A stretch of DNA of 6,685 nucleotides from Rhodospirillaceae bacterium (GTDB lineage Bacteria > Pseudomonadota > Alphaproteobacteria > UBA11136). The DNA lies in contig JABJES010000007.1 in assembly GCA_018663165.1 (NCBI GenBank), forward strand, positions 1-6,685. Direction: 5' to 3'. Shown here piece by piece: positions 1-6,364 of the stretch; positions within the stretch are counted from its first letter, which is position 1, and the number at the start of each line of letters is the position of its first letter. A program made the translations under genes and the position numbers. The notes under the pieces are model-generated. The model searched no databases. It worked only from the letters and a program-made list of their open reading frames with translations, and was not told the DNA's origin.

Positions 1-235
1 ACTGGGAATAGGTCAGACCATGTTCCCGCGCACCGGCGTTGATACGCTGGATCCACAGACCGCGGAAATTCCGTTTGCGAACACGGCGATCGCGATAAGC
101 GTATTGCAGCGCCTTTTCCACGCGCTCAATGGCGACACGGAAACTGCTATTACTGCGGCCACGGTAACCCTTGGCCAATTTAAGAATTTTCTTGTGACGG
201 GCGTGAGCGGTCACGCCTCTGCTGACTCTAGCCAT
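1..235 (-). CDS. rplT: 50S ribosomal protein L20, 3' end cut by window edge
   Basis: L20 is a large-subunit protein that binds 23S rRNA early in assembly and, in several bacteria, represses its own operon through mRNA binding. Translating the minus strand from the ATG at 235-233 gives 78 codons before the window ends. The protein opens MARVSRGVTAHARHKKILKL and later reads YAYRDRRVRKRNFRGLWIQR, which are hallmark L20 segments, very rich in Arg and Lys. The family is usually about 118 residues, so roughly the last 40 are outside the window. It follows rpmI by 14 nt and is surely co-transcribed with it. An AAGGAG Shine-Dalgarno lies 10 nt upstream and overlaps the rpmI stop codon. The start is unambiguous because the family N-terminus matches from residue 1. 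Confidence 0.97.
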   Translation of the reverse strand, partial: MARVSRGVTAHARHKKILKLAKGYRGRSNSSFRVAIERVEKALQYAYRDRRVRKRNFRGLWIQRINAGAREHGLTYSQ

Positions 236-245
236 AGCGGTGCCT

Positions 246-251
246 CTCCTT
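246..251 (-). promoter_or_regulatory. rplT Shine-Dalgarno overlapping the rpmI stop codon
   Basis: On the minus strand the sequence reads TAAGGAGAGG just before rplT. The TAA is the rpmI stop codon (252-250), and AAGGAG begins inside it, with 10 nt to the rplT ATG. Terminating ribosomes therefore sit on the rplT ribosome-binding site, which fits coupled translation of L35 and L20. The sequence is seen directly; the coupling is an inference. Confidence 0.8.
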
Positions 252-447
252 ACCTGACGTGAAGAAATCGTTTGATGATGCGGGCGTCTACCTCGGCCAT
301 AATGGTCGAGCCGCGCGCCTTGCGCTTCATCTTCTGGCTTCGTTTGCGGAGATTATGCCGCTTGAACGACGGATACATCACGACTTTGCCGGAACCGCTC
401 AAGCGGAAGCGTTTTTTGACGCCGCTTTTGGTCTTTAACTTGGGCAT
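250..447 (-). CDS. rpmI: 50S ribosomal protein L35
   Basis: L35 is a small, very basic protein of the large ribosomal subunit. The 65-residue product has the normal family length and starts MPKLKTKSGVKKRFRLSGSG, the conserved L35 signature; the middle segment with KRHNLRKRS is also typical. The start is ATG at 447-445, preceded by a purine-rich AGGTGAGG about 4-6 nt upstream. It lies between infC and rplT, the order found in most bacteria. The 151-bp gap on its infC side is long for this operon and contains a candidate promoter and a stable hairpin, so L35/L20 expression may be adjusted separately from thrS-infC. In E. coli, L20 represses rpmI translation and, through coupling, rplT; whether that applies here is not shown by the sequence. 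Confidence 0.98.
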   Translation of the reverse strand: MPKLKTKSGVKKRFRLSGSGKVVMYPSFKRHNLRKRSQKMKRKARGSTIMAEVDARIIKRFLHVR

Positions 448-487
448 TTTGCCTCACCTATTGGTTAAGTGGTTGATGGGCTAACAG

Positions 488-530
488 GGACGGTGGGCAT
501 GCCCGGGCAATAGCCCAAGCCCAACCGTCC
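488..530 (-). promoter_or_regulatory. Stable leader hairpin upstream of rpmI
   Basis: In the mRNA sense (minus strand) GGACGGTTGGGC pairs with GCCCACCGTCC, giving an 11-bp GC-rich stem with one bulged T. Inside it is a smaller GGGC-TATT-GCCC hairpin. The structure ends 40 nt before the rpmI ATG. No T-tract follows it, so it is not a normal intrinsic terminator. In E. coli and Bacillus, L20 binds structured leaders of this operon that imitate its 23S rRNA site. This hairpin is in the right place for such a role, but I cannot match it to a known L20-binding consensus by eye. It could also just protect the processed or internally initiated transcript. Confidence 0.6.
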
Positions 531-544
531 GGTTGAAGAGGCGG

Positions 545-573
545 GTTATAGCGGGGGGCGGCCCCAATAGCAA
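545..573 (-). promoter_or_regulatory. Candidate internal sigma70 promoter for rpmI-rplT
   Basis: On the minus strand TTGCTA (573-568; 4 of 6 to the -35 consensus) is separated by exactly 17 nt from TATAAC (550-545; 5 of 6 to the -10 consensus). Transcription would start near 538, giving a leader of about 90 nt that contains the hairpin at 488-530. The spacer is very GC-rich (GGGGCCGCCCCCC), and the infC stop codon lies 26 nt upstream of the -35 box. Internal promoters in this operon are known in E. coli. The call rests on the consensus match and position only. Confidence 0.5.
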
Positions 574-598
574 GGCCCTCACCCCCTTTTTCAGTGCA

Positions 599-1135
599 TT
601 ATTTAGGGGCGATGACCATGACCATCTGGCGGCCTTCGAGCCGGGGGAACTGTTCCACCTTGACCAACTCCATCACATCAGCGCGAACCCGGTTGAGAAC
701 GCTCATGCCGATTTCCTGATGAACCATCTCACGGCCGCGGAATCGCAGGGTTACCTTGACTTTATCGCCTTCGCCGAGAAACTTGACCACACTGCGCATC
801 TTTACGTCGTAATCGTGCTTGTTGATGTTCGGACGCATCTTGATTTCCTTAACGTCCATGGTCTTCTGTTTCTTACGGGCTTCGTTCTGCTTTTTCTGCT
901 CCTGATACTTATATTTGCCGTAATCGAGGATTTTACAGACCGGGGGATCGGCATTTGGCGAAACTTCCACGAGGTCAAGCCCCACCTCAACTGCTTTTTC
1001 CAAAGCATCGGCAAGGGAATTAACGCCTAACATTTCACCATCATGATTGACCAGGCGAACGGTCGCTGACTCGATCGCCTCGTTGACGCGCGGGCCCTTT
1101 GACGAGGACGGCGCTGTTACAGGGGGTCGTGCTAT
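599..1135 (-). CDS. infC: Translation initiation factor IF-3 with AUA start codon
   Basis: IF3 binds the 30S subunit, keeps it apart from 50S, and rejects wrong start codons and wrong initiator pairing. With the start at ATA (1135-1133) the product is 178 residues, the usual size for alphaproteobacteria. The N-domain begins with the conserved KGPRVNEAI segment (residues 13-21). The family signature KILDYGKYKYQEQK lies at about 68-81, in the end of the N-domain and the linker. The C-domain contains KMRPNINKHDYD and RFRGRE (about 131-136) and ends MVIAPK. The first in-frame ATG (1033) would remove 34 residues including the RVNEAI segment. There is no ATG, GTG or TTG between it and the in-frame TAA at 1138-1136. 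A perfect AAGGAG lies 7 nt before the ATA. The gene follows thrS by 36 nt and is presumably in its transcript. E. coli infC starts with AUU, and IF3 represses its own translation by rejecting that codon; the same logic would apply here. Confidence 0.95.
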   Translation of the reverse strand: MARPPVTAPSSSKGPRVNEAIESATVRLVNHDGEMLGVNSLADALEKAVEVGLDLVEVSPNADPPVCKILDYGKYKYQEQKKQNEARKKQKTMDVKEIKMRPNINKHDYDVKMRSVVKFLGEGDKVKVTLRFRGREMVHQEIGMSVLNRVRADVMELVKVEQFPRLEGRQMVMVIAPK

Positions 1136-1142
1136 TTAATTT

Positions 1143-1148
1143 CTCCTT
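1143..1148 (-). promoter_or_regulatory. infC Shine-Dalgarno that fixes the AUA start
   Basis: The minus strand reads TAAGGAG AAATTAA ATA GCA. The perfect AAGGAG is spaced 7 nt from ATA, and the codon directly before ATA is an in-frame TAA. The next in-frame ATG is more than 100 nt away and has no comparable site. The surroundings (1136-1160) are A/T-rich and probably unstructured, favouring ribosome entry despite the weak start codon. Confidence 0.85.
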
Positions 1149-1171
1149 ATAATAAAAAACGACAAGCGGCA

Positions 1172-3088
1172 CTAGGCAGAGGCCGGAGCCACCGCTTCTT
1201 CCTTTAGTCTATTGACTGCTTCTCCAAGCGCAAGGACTTCTTGATCCTTACCGCCAAGGCGGCGCAGGGCAACAGACCCCTCTTCCGCCTCGCGTTTGCC
1301 GAGAACCAGCATCACCGGCACCTTGGCCAGAGAGTGTTCACGCACCTTGTAATTGATTTTCTCGTTACGCAGATCGGCAACAGCCTTGATTCCAGCAGCG
1401 CGCAAGTCAGCCAGAACCTTTTCAGCATAAATATCGGCATCAGAGGTAATCGTCGCGACGACCACCTGCAGAGGAGCCAGCCAGAAGGGGAATTTGCCGG
1501 CAAAATGTTCAATTAGAACGCCGATGAACCGCTCCATCGACCCTAAAATAGCCCGATGCAGCATGACCGGCCGGTGCTTTGCCCCGTCTTCGGCGATATA
1601 GGCAGCGTCCAGGCGCTCGGGCAGAACAAAATCGACCTGCAGAGTGCCGCACTGCCATTCGCGACCGATCGCGTCTTTGAGCACGAATTCGAGCTTCGGC
1701 CCATAAAAAGCACCCTCGCCGGGGTTCAGGGTATAGTCGAGCCCGGCCGCCGCAACAGCCTCTAACAGCGCCCCTTCCGCCTTGTCCCAGACCCGATCCT
1801 CACCGGCCCGCACATCGGGCCTGTCGGAAAACTTGACGCTGACTTCCGTAAAGCCGAAATCCTTGTAAACAGCAAGAAGCAGGTCGCAGAAACGCTTGGT
1901 CTCGTCGGTAACCTGGTCTTCGGTGCAGAAAATATGCGCGTCGTCCTGGGTAAAGGCGCGGGCCCGCATCAATCCGTGCAGCGCGCCTGAAGGCTCATTG
2001 CGATGGCAGCAACCAAATTCGGCCATGCGCAGGGGCAGGTCGCGATAGCTCTTGATCCCTTGCTTGAAAATCTGAACATGACAGGGACAGTTCATCGGCT
2101 TTAGGGCCAGAACCTTTTCTTCCGCGTCAGCGGTGAACATGTTCTCGCGGAACTTTTCCCAATGCCCCGATTTTTCCCACAAGGTGCGGTCGACAAGCTG
2201 AGGGGTGTTGACCTCAATATAATCAGAGGCCTCAAGCCGGGACCGGATATAAGACTGGATGGTGCGATAGAGGGTCCACCCCTTGTCGTGCCAAAAGGTG
2301 CTGCCCGCCGCCTCTTCCTGGAAATGGAACAGCCCCATCTCCCGTCCGAGCCGTCGATGATCGCGCTTTTCCGCCTCTTCAAGGCGATGCAGATAGGCGT
2401 TTAAATCCTTTTCATTGAACCAGGCGGTGCCGTAAATCCGTTGCAGCATCTCGTTTCGTGAATCACCGCGCCAATAGGCTCCGGCCAGCTTCATCAATTT
2501 GAAGGCCTTGCCAATCTTTGCCGTCGAGGAAAAATGCGGCCCCCGACACAGATCAATAAAATCGCCCTGGCGATAAAGACTGATCTCCTGTTCGCCGGGA
2601 ATGCTCTCGATAATCTCGGCCTTGTAATGCTCACCCAGCCCCTTGAAGAACAAAACCGCCTCGCCCCGGTCCCAGACCTCTCGCGTAATCGCCTCATCGC
2701 GCTTGACGATCTCATGCATGCGGGCCTCGATCTTTTCCAGATCCTCGGGTGTAAAGGGCGTCGGCCTCGAAAAATCGTAAAAGAAACCGTCTTCGATATT
2801 GGGGCCGATGGTGACCTGGGTCTCGGGATAAATTTCTTTCACCGCCTCGGCCATGAGATGGGCGCAATCATGGCGCAGCATATCAAGCGCCTCGCCGTCC
2901 TTGCCGGTGACGATCGCCACCGCCGCGTCCTCTTCAATCGGCAAGGCGATATCCGCAAGCTGACCGTCGATGCGCACGGCCAAAGCGGCCTTGGCAAGGC
3001 CAGGGCCGATATCAGCGGCAATTTCAGCCCCGGTGACCGCGCCGTCGAATGTTCTTTTGCTGCCGTCAGGCAGGGTAATAGCAACCAT
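1172..3088 (-). CDS. thrS: Threonyl-tRNA synthetase
   Basis: This cytoplasmic class II synthetase charges tRNA-Thr and hydrolyses mischarged Ser-tRNA-Thr. The 638-residue product is the full bacterial length (E. coli 642). Domains in order are the N-terminal TGS domain (about 1-60), the editing domain (about 63-225), the catalytic core (about 245-535) and the anticodon-binding domain (about 540-630). The editing residues are present: H73 and H77 in HDCAH, and C181 and H185 in DLCRGPH. The catalytic zinc ligands are C334 in MNCPCH, H385 in QDDAHIF and H511 in MLHRAILGS, at the same numbers as in E. coli. Motif 2 is visible as CHRNEPSGALHGL (361-373). The start is ATG at 3088; the frame is closed by a TGA 27 nt upstream and the ribosome-binding site is weak. 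A consensus-like promoter lies just upstream at 3128-3155. The gene heads the thrS-infC-rpmI-rplT cluster. Nothing looks broken or unusual in the protein. Confidence 0.99.
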   Translation of the reverse strand: MVAITLPDGSKRTFDGAVTGAEIAADIGPGLAKAALAVRIDGQLADIALPIEEDAAVAIVTGKDGEALDMLRHDCAHLMAEAVKEIYPETQVTIGPNIEDGFFYDFSRPTPFTPEDLEKIEARMHEIVKRDEAITREVWDRGEAVLFFKGLGEHYKAEIIESIPGEQEISLYRQGDFIDLCRGPHFSSTAKIGKAFKLMKLAGAYWRGDSRNEMLQRIYGTAWFNEKDLNAYLHRLEEAEKRDHRRLGREMGLFHFQEEAAGSTFWHDKGWTLYRTIQSYIRSRLEASDYIEVNTPQLVDRTLWEKSGHWEKFRENMFTADAEEKVLALKPMNCPCHVQIFKQGIKSYRDLPLRMAEFGCCHRNEPSGALHGLMRARAFTQDDAHIFCTEDQVTDETKRFCDLLLAVYKDFGFTEVSVKFSDRPDVRAGEDRVWDKAEGALLEAVAAAGLDYTLNPGEGAFYGPKLEFVLKDAIGREWQCGTLQVDFVLPERLDAAYIAEDGAKHRPVMLHRAILGSMERFIGVLIEHFAGKFPFWLAPLQVVVATITSDADIYAEKVLADLRAAGIKAVADLRNEKINYKVREHSLAKVPVMLVLGKREAEEGSVALRRLGGKDQEVLALGEAVNRLKEEAVAPASA

Positions 3089-3127
3089 GGATACCCGTCT
3101 GTCTCTGATATTTCATAACCGGGGGCG

Positions 3128-3155
3128 AATGTAGAGCGATTGGCTCTTCTGTCAA
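3128..3155 (-). promoter_or_regulatory. Candidate thrS operon promoter
   Basis: The minus strand has a perfect TTGACA (3155-3150), a 16-nt spacer and TACATT (3133-3128; 4 of 6 to the -10 consensus). Transcription would begin near 3121, leaving a leader of about 33 nt before thrS. The -35 box contains the TGA stop codon of the upstream glycosyltransferase gene (3154-3152), so promoter and coding end are fused. No terminator separates the two genes, so read-through from the glycosyltransferases is also possible. Confidence 0.6.
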
Positions 3156-4240
3156 GAAGGCTCAGATTCCTTAAAAGTGCCCCGGGAACGAAGCGCGTCC
3201 TCTACCTCATCAACATAAACGTTCATCAAGGCCACCTTACGGAAAGTTTTCACCCGCCGACCCAGGGGCGCGCACAGAGCCGGATCCGAGGCCGATGAGA
3301 ACAGAACCACGCACTGACAGCCGATCGCGGCAATAATATGCATCGGCCCGGTATCGTTGCCGACAGCACCACGAGCCAGCCGCGCCAGCTCGCCAATATC
3401 TTCCAACGTCGTCATCCCCGCCAAATTATGGGCAAGGGGACAGACCTCCAGAATTTCCGCCATTATCGACTCTTCTTCCATAGAGCCCAGCAGAACCGGG
3501 GTCAGACCACGCGCCAAAAGCCGCTTGCAGAGCTCGCCGTAAGCCTTGGCAGGCCAGCGTTTTTCCCGGCGATGGGGTGCACCGCCGGGAACCAGAAGAA
3601 CGAATGGAAAGGGAATGTCGAGCCTGTCTATATCCCCCTTCATCCAGGACAAGTCGGGCGGCGGAGTCTTTGGGATCCCGGCAAAGGCCAGTTGCTGAGC
3701 CTGGCGGGTGATGGTGTGCAGATTGTCACGGTCGGGATTGGAATGGGGGTGGGAACAGCCTTTGGCGATTCCCGACCATTCGGGTTTTCGAGGCCAGAAC
3801 AGACGAAAATAAGCACTTGAACGATCAGACGTCTGAAGATCATAAACCCGCCGGAAACGCCCCTTCTTCAAATGACGGCGCAAGTCCCACAAGGCCCCTA
3901 CATTTTTGAGAGGCGGGCGCGTATCAATCCAGACATTGTCAAAATAGCCGCAATTAAGGGCCAGGGATTCGAATGGCGCTGTGGTCAGCAGAACCAGCCG
4001 GGCATCCGGGTGCTGGTTGCGGATAGCCTTAAAAGGGCCCATTGCCTGAATGAAATCACCAAGCGCACCGAGCTTTATGACCAGAATACGCTCCGCCCCA
4101 TCGTCGGGCAGCTCCCATTCATCCTTTTCATCAAACTCGTCGAGAAGGTCAGCCTCACCGTCAGCGCCCGGACCCGCAGTCTCGGCAAACTCACGGAAAG
4201 CCTTTTCGAAATCTATGTCGTCGATATCATCATCTGCCAT
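3152..4240 (-). CDS. Glycosyltransferase family 9 protein (heptosyltransferase-like)
   Basis: Members of this GT-B family transfer ADP-heptose or related sugars onto lipopolysaccharide core at the cytoplasmic face of the inner membrane. The 362-residue product has the N-terminal glycine loop KLGALGDFIQAMGPF (56-70), the phosphate-region PGGAPHRREKRWP (218-230), and the donor-site motif GNDTGPMH (294-301), all typical of WaaC/WaaF-like enzymes. No signal peptide or membrane segment is visible. Unusually, about 50 residues precede the first strand of the fold, with 22 Asp/Glu and only 3 Lys/Arg; most relatives I know begin a few residues before the KLGALGD motif. The start is firm: no in-frame ATG, GTG or TTG occurs between codon 1 and the domain, and AAAAGG lies 7 nt upstream of the ATG. 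The gene follows the GT4 gene by 25 bp, suggesting one operon. The exact sugar cannot be read from the sequence. Confidence 0.9.
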   Translation of the reverse strand: MADDDIDDIDFEKAFREFAETAGPGADGEADLLDEFDEKDEWELPDDGAERILVIKLGALGDFIQAMGPFKAIRNQHPDARLVLLTTAPFESLALNCGYFDNVWIDTRPPLKNVGALWDLRRHLKKGRFRRVYDLQTSDRSSAYFRLFWPRKPEWSGIAKGCSHPHSNPDRDNLHTITRQAQQLAFAGIPKTPPPDLSWMKGDIDRLDIPFPFVLLVPGGAPHRREKRWPAKAYGELCKRLLARGLTPVLLGSMEEESIMAEILEVCPLAHNLAGMTTLEDIGELARLARGAVGNDTGPMHIIAAIGCQCVVLFSSASDPALCAPLGRRVKTFRKVALMNVYVDEVEDALRSRGTFKESEPS

Positions 4241-4265
4241 GGCTCAACCTTTTGACGCCCCAACC

Positions 4266-5495
4266 CTACAAGCCAATCATACCCCGCGCACCGGAAAGTC
4301 CCATCACTTCGTCATAAACGGTGAGGGTCCGGTTGCACATTTTATCCTTAGAAAAGCTGTCCTGAATATGGATCTTTGCGCTGGCGGCGAGTTTTTCCCG
4401 CGCCGCTGGCCCCATCGCCAGGGCTTGCCCCAGGGCTTGCGCCAAAGCGTCGGAGTCACCGGGGGAAACCAGCCAACCCGTTTCGCCCTGCTTTACCGTT
4501 TCCCGCGCCCCCCCGTGATCGGCGGCGATAACAGGACATCCCATAGCCTGCGCCTCGGCGGCGATCCGACCAAAGGCTTCAGGGTCAGTCGAGGCCGAGA
4601 CAACAACATCGGCCAGCATATAGGCCGCTGGCATGTCCGAACAATGGTCGGCCACGTGAACCACATCTTCAAGACCAAGACGCTTCACCATTTGCTCCAG
4701 CTCATCGCGATAGTTCTCGCGTCCTTGGTCGGAACCAAGCAAAAGGCAGCGAATATCGTGACGTCCGAGTCTGGCCAGAGCCTCGATGAGAACCGCCTGG
4801 CCCTTCCACCGGGTCAAACGACCGGGAAGTAGAACAACCGGAATTCCATCGGACAGACGCCATTCCCCGGCCAGTCCGACAACCCGTTCTGCGCTGACCT
4901 TTGTGGGATTGAACAGGGCAAGGTTGATGCCCCTGGGGATCACCCGGATGCGCCCGTCTTCGACACCATAAATATTTCGAATGTGATCACTGATAAACTC
5001 CGATATGGCGATCACCCGCTCGCCACGGGTCATGACGGAATTATAGTGCTTCTTGATGAAATTTCCGGAGCCGGAATAAGTACCGTGAAAACTGGTCATG
5101 AAATGAACATTCGAGCGCCGGGCGGCGGTAAAGGCGCTCCACGCCGGAGCCCGCGAGCGCGCATGAACAATGTCTATCTGATGCTCTGCGATGACCTTCC
5201 CAAGACGGCGGATGTTCCTGTAGATGACAAAGGGATTCTTGCTGTCCAGGGGCAGCGTGACATGGGGCACGCCCTCGCGCTCCAACTCCCGCGTCATGCC
5301 GCCACCGGCTGAAGCGACGACCGAGCGCCCACCGGCGGCTTTCAGAGCCACGGCAACATCAATCGCGCCACGCTCGACCCCGCCGCCGCCAAGAGTGAGC
5401 GAAGGCAGAACCTGCAACACGGTCGGCCTTGAACGCTTCGATCCGGCCTGTTCCGATCCGACCTGTGGGATGCTAGTCTCCGCTTTCGTATTCAT
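4266..5495 (-). CDS. Glycosyltransferase family 4 protein
   Basis: This is a GT-B fold, retaining, nucleotide-sugar-dependent transferase, probably building lipopolysaccharide or another surface glycan from the cytoplasmic side. In the 409-residue product, LQVLPSLTLGGGGVERG (27-43) is the glycine-rich N-terminal acceptor-domain loop. PGRLTRWKG (224-232) begins the donor domain. The EX7E pair, E306 and E314 in PEAFGRIAAE, marks the family, followed by GCPVIAADHGGARE. Residues 1-24 are polar and low in hydrophobics, so there is no signal peptide. The ATG at 5495 is preceded by an in-frame TAA 9 nt upstream and lacks a well-spaced Shine-Dalgarno. A GTG at 5420-5418 (residue 26), with AAGG 6 nt upstream, is a realistic alternative start at the fold boundary. 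The gene is followed by the GT9 gene after 25 bp and is divergent from the hydrolase gene. Donor and acceptor are unknown. Confidence 0.93.
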   Translation of the reverse strand: MNTKAETSIPQVGSEQAGSKRSRPTVLQVLPSLTLGGGGVERGAIDVAVALKAAGGRSVVASAGGGMTRELEREGVPHVTLPLDSKNPFVIYRNIRRLGKVIAEHQIDIVHARSRAPAWSAFTAARRSNVHFMTSFHGTYSGSGNFIKKHYNSVMTRGERVIAISEFISDHIRNIYGVEDGRIRVIPRGINLALFNPTKVSAERVVGLAGEWRLSDGIPVVLLPGRLTRWKGQAVLIEALARLGRHDIRCLLLGSDQGRENYRDELEQMVKRLGLEDVVHVADHCSDMPAAYMLADVVVSASTDPEAFGRIAAEAQAMGCPVIAADHGGARETVKQGETGWLVSPGDSDALAQALGQALAMGPAAREKLAASAKIHIQDSFSKDKMCNRTLTVYDEVMGLSGARGMIGL

Positions 5496-5542
5496 ATCCT
5501 GATATTACCTGAGCCCGGAGACGAAAACACCCGGGGAAATAA
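5496..5542. promoter_or_regulatory. 47-bp divergent intergenic region
   Basis: This short gap separates the GT4 gene (minus) from the hydrolase gene (plus). On the minus strand TAATAT (5507-5502) resembles a -10 box and ends 6 nt before the GT4 ATG, so a transcript from it would start at or near the ATG itself, possibly leaderless. On the plus strand GGGGA (5533-5537) lies 5 nt before the hydrolase ATG. CCCGG (5514-5518) can pair with CCGGG (5531-5535), a weak 5-bp stem with a 12-nt loop that would cover part of that ribosome-binding site. I see no convincing -35 boxes. Any hydrolase promoter must overlap the gap or the GT4 coding start. Confidence 0.35.
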
Positions 5543-6364
5543 ATGACAACGCACAAAAGCCAACAAGACGACGAACAGAACATCCCACCGGAAATACTCA
5601 CTCTGGAGGATGGTCGCCGAATTGCCTATCACAGGCTGCCTGGGAAATCGCCGGGAATCGTCTTTCTCGGCGGGTTTGCCTCGGACATGACCGGCACCAA
5701 AGCGATGGCGATCGAGATTCTGTGCCGACAGACCGGCCAGGCTTTCTGGCGTTTTGATTATACCGGCCACGGTGCCTCTTCGGGCAGCTTTACCGAGGGC
5801 ACGATTTCATCCTGGACCGCAGATGCTCTTTCCGTCATCGATGATTTGACTGAGGGGCCCCTTGTGCTGGTCGGCTCAAGCATGGGGGGCTGGATCATGT
5901 TGCACGTCGCCCTTGCACGGCCCGAGCGGGTAAACGGCCTGATCGGCCTTGCCAGCGCCCCGGATTTTACCGAGGACCTTCTCCACAACAGCCTTAACGC
6001 GAAGGGACGAGCGACCCTCGAAAAAAACGGCCAGATCGCTCTGCCCAGCGATTACGGCGAGCCTTATATCATCACACAGGTGCTCATCGAGGACGGCCGC
6101 GACAACCTTCTTCTCAAAGAGACCATTCCCATTACCTGTCCGGTGCGGCTCTTGCACGGCATACTGGACGCCGAAGTGCCGCCGGAAACCTCGCTCAAAC
6201 TTGCCACCTGCCTTAAAACCCCGGATGTCACCGTGACCTTCATCAAGCACGCAGACCACCGCCTGTCCGATCTGGCCAGCCTGTCGCGAATTTTCCTGAC
6301 AATTGCCGAAATGCTCAATCCATCCCCCGCCCCCGGCCAGGATGCTGACCAGGAGGCCGGCTAA
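5543..6364 (+). CDS. Alpha/beta hydrolase (serine esterase/thioesterase-like)
   Basis: The 273-residue product has the single-domain alpha/beta hydrolase plan and is likely a cytoplasmic esterase or thioesterase. The oxyanion-hole region is FLGGFASDMTG (41-51). DYTGHGASSG (72-81) is the usual loop after strand 4. The nucleophile elbow GSSMGG (111-116) places the catalytic Ser at 113. The acid is probably D209 in HGILDAEVPP and the base H239 in KHADHRLS. The DHRLS ending and overall length resemble the ABHD10 / acyl-glucuronide-esterase-like group, though the substrate cannot be told. No signal peptide or membrane helix is seen. The last 15 residues are a polar Pro/Asp/Gly-rich tail. The start ATG has GGGGA 5 nt upstream. 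Its TAA overlaps by 4 bp the stop of the convergent SDR gene, leaving no room for a terminator. It is divergent from the glycosyltransferases, so a shared pathway is not implied. Confidence 0.92.
   Translation: MTTHKSQQDDEQNIPPEILTLEDGRRIAYHRLPGKSPGIVFLGGFASDMTGTKAMAIEILCRQTGQAFWRFDYTGHGASSGSFTEGTISSWTADALSVIDDLTEGPLVLVGSSMGGWIMLHVALARPERVNGLIGLASAPDFTEDLLHNSLNAKGRATLEKNGQIALPSDYGEPYIITQVLIEDGRDNLLLKETIPITCPVRLLHGILDAEVPPETSLKLATCLKTPDVTVTFIKHADHRLSDLASLSRIFLTIAEMLNPSPAPGQDADQEAG

Noticed and set aside
488..530. Intrinsic terminator between infC and rpmI
   Set aside because: The hairpin is strong but is followed by CTGTTAGCCC rather than a T-tract, and the operon order argues for continued transcription.
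533..1030. 165-codon plus-strand open frame opposite infC
   Set aside because: It is fully antisense to the well-supported infC gene, has no recognisable domain, and is expected by chance in this codon composition.
1149..1190. Possible terminator between thrS and infC (T-run on the minus strand at 1154-1159)
   Set aside because: The upstream pairing is only about 4 bp with an 11-nt loop and is not adjacent to the T-run. The A/T-rich stretch is better explained as the infC ribosome-entry region.
3066..3116. 16-codon upstream open frame (ATG at 3116) overlapping the thrS start in another frame
   Set aside because: It has no Shine-Dalgarno, begins almost at the predicted transcript start, and shows no run of Thr codons that would suggest an attenuator peptide.
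2534..3118. 194-codon plus-strand open frame opposite thrS
   Set aside because: It is antisense to the highly conserved N-terminal part of ThrRS and has no family resemblance or ribosome-binding site that I can see.
4050..4832. 260-codon plus-strand open frame spanning the GT9-GT4 junction
   Set aside because: It is long but antisense to two recognisable enzymes. Its serine-rich start mirrors the Asp/Glu codons of the GT9 acidic tail, so it is a shadow frame.
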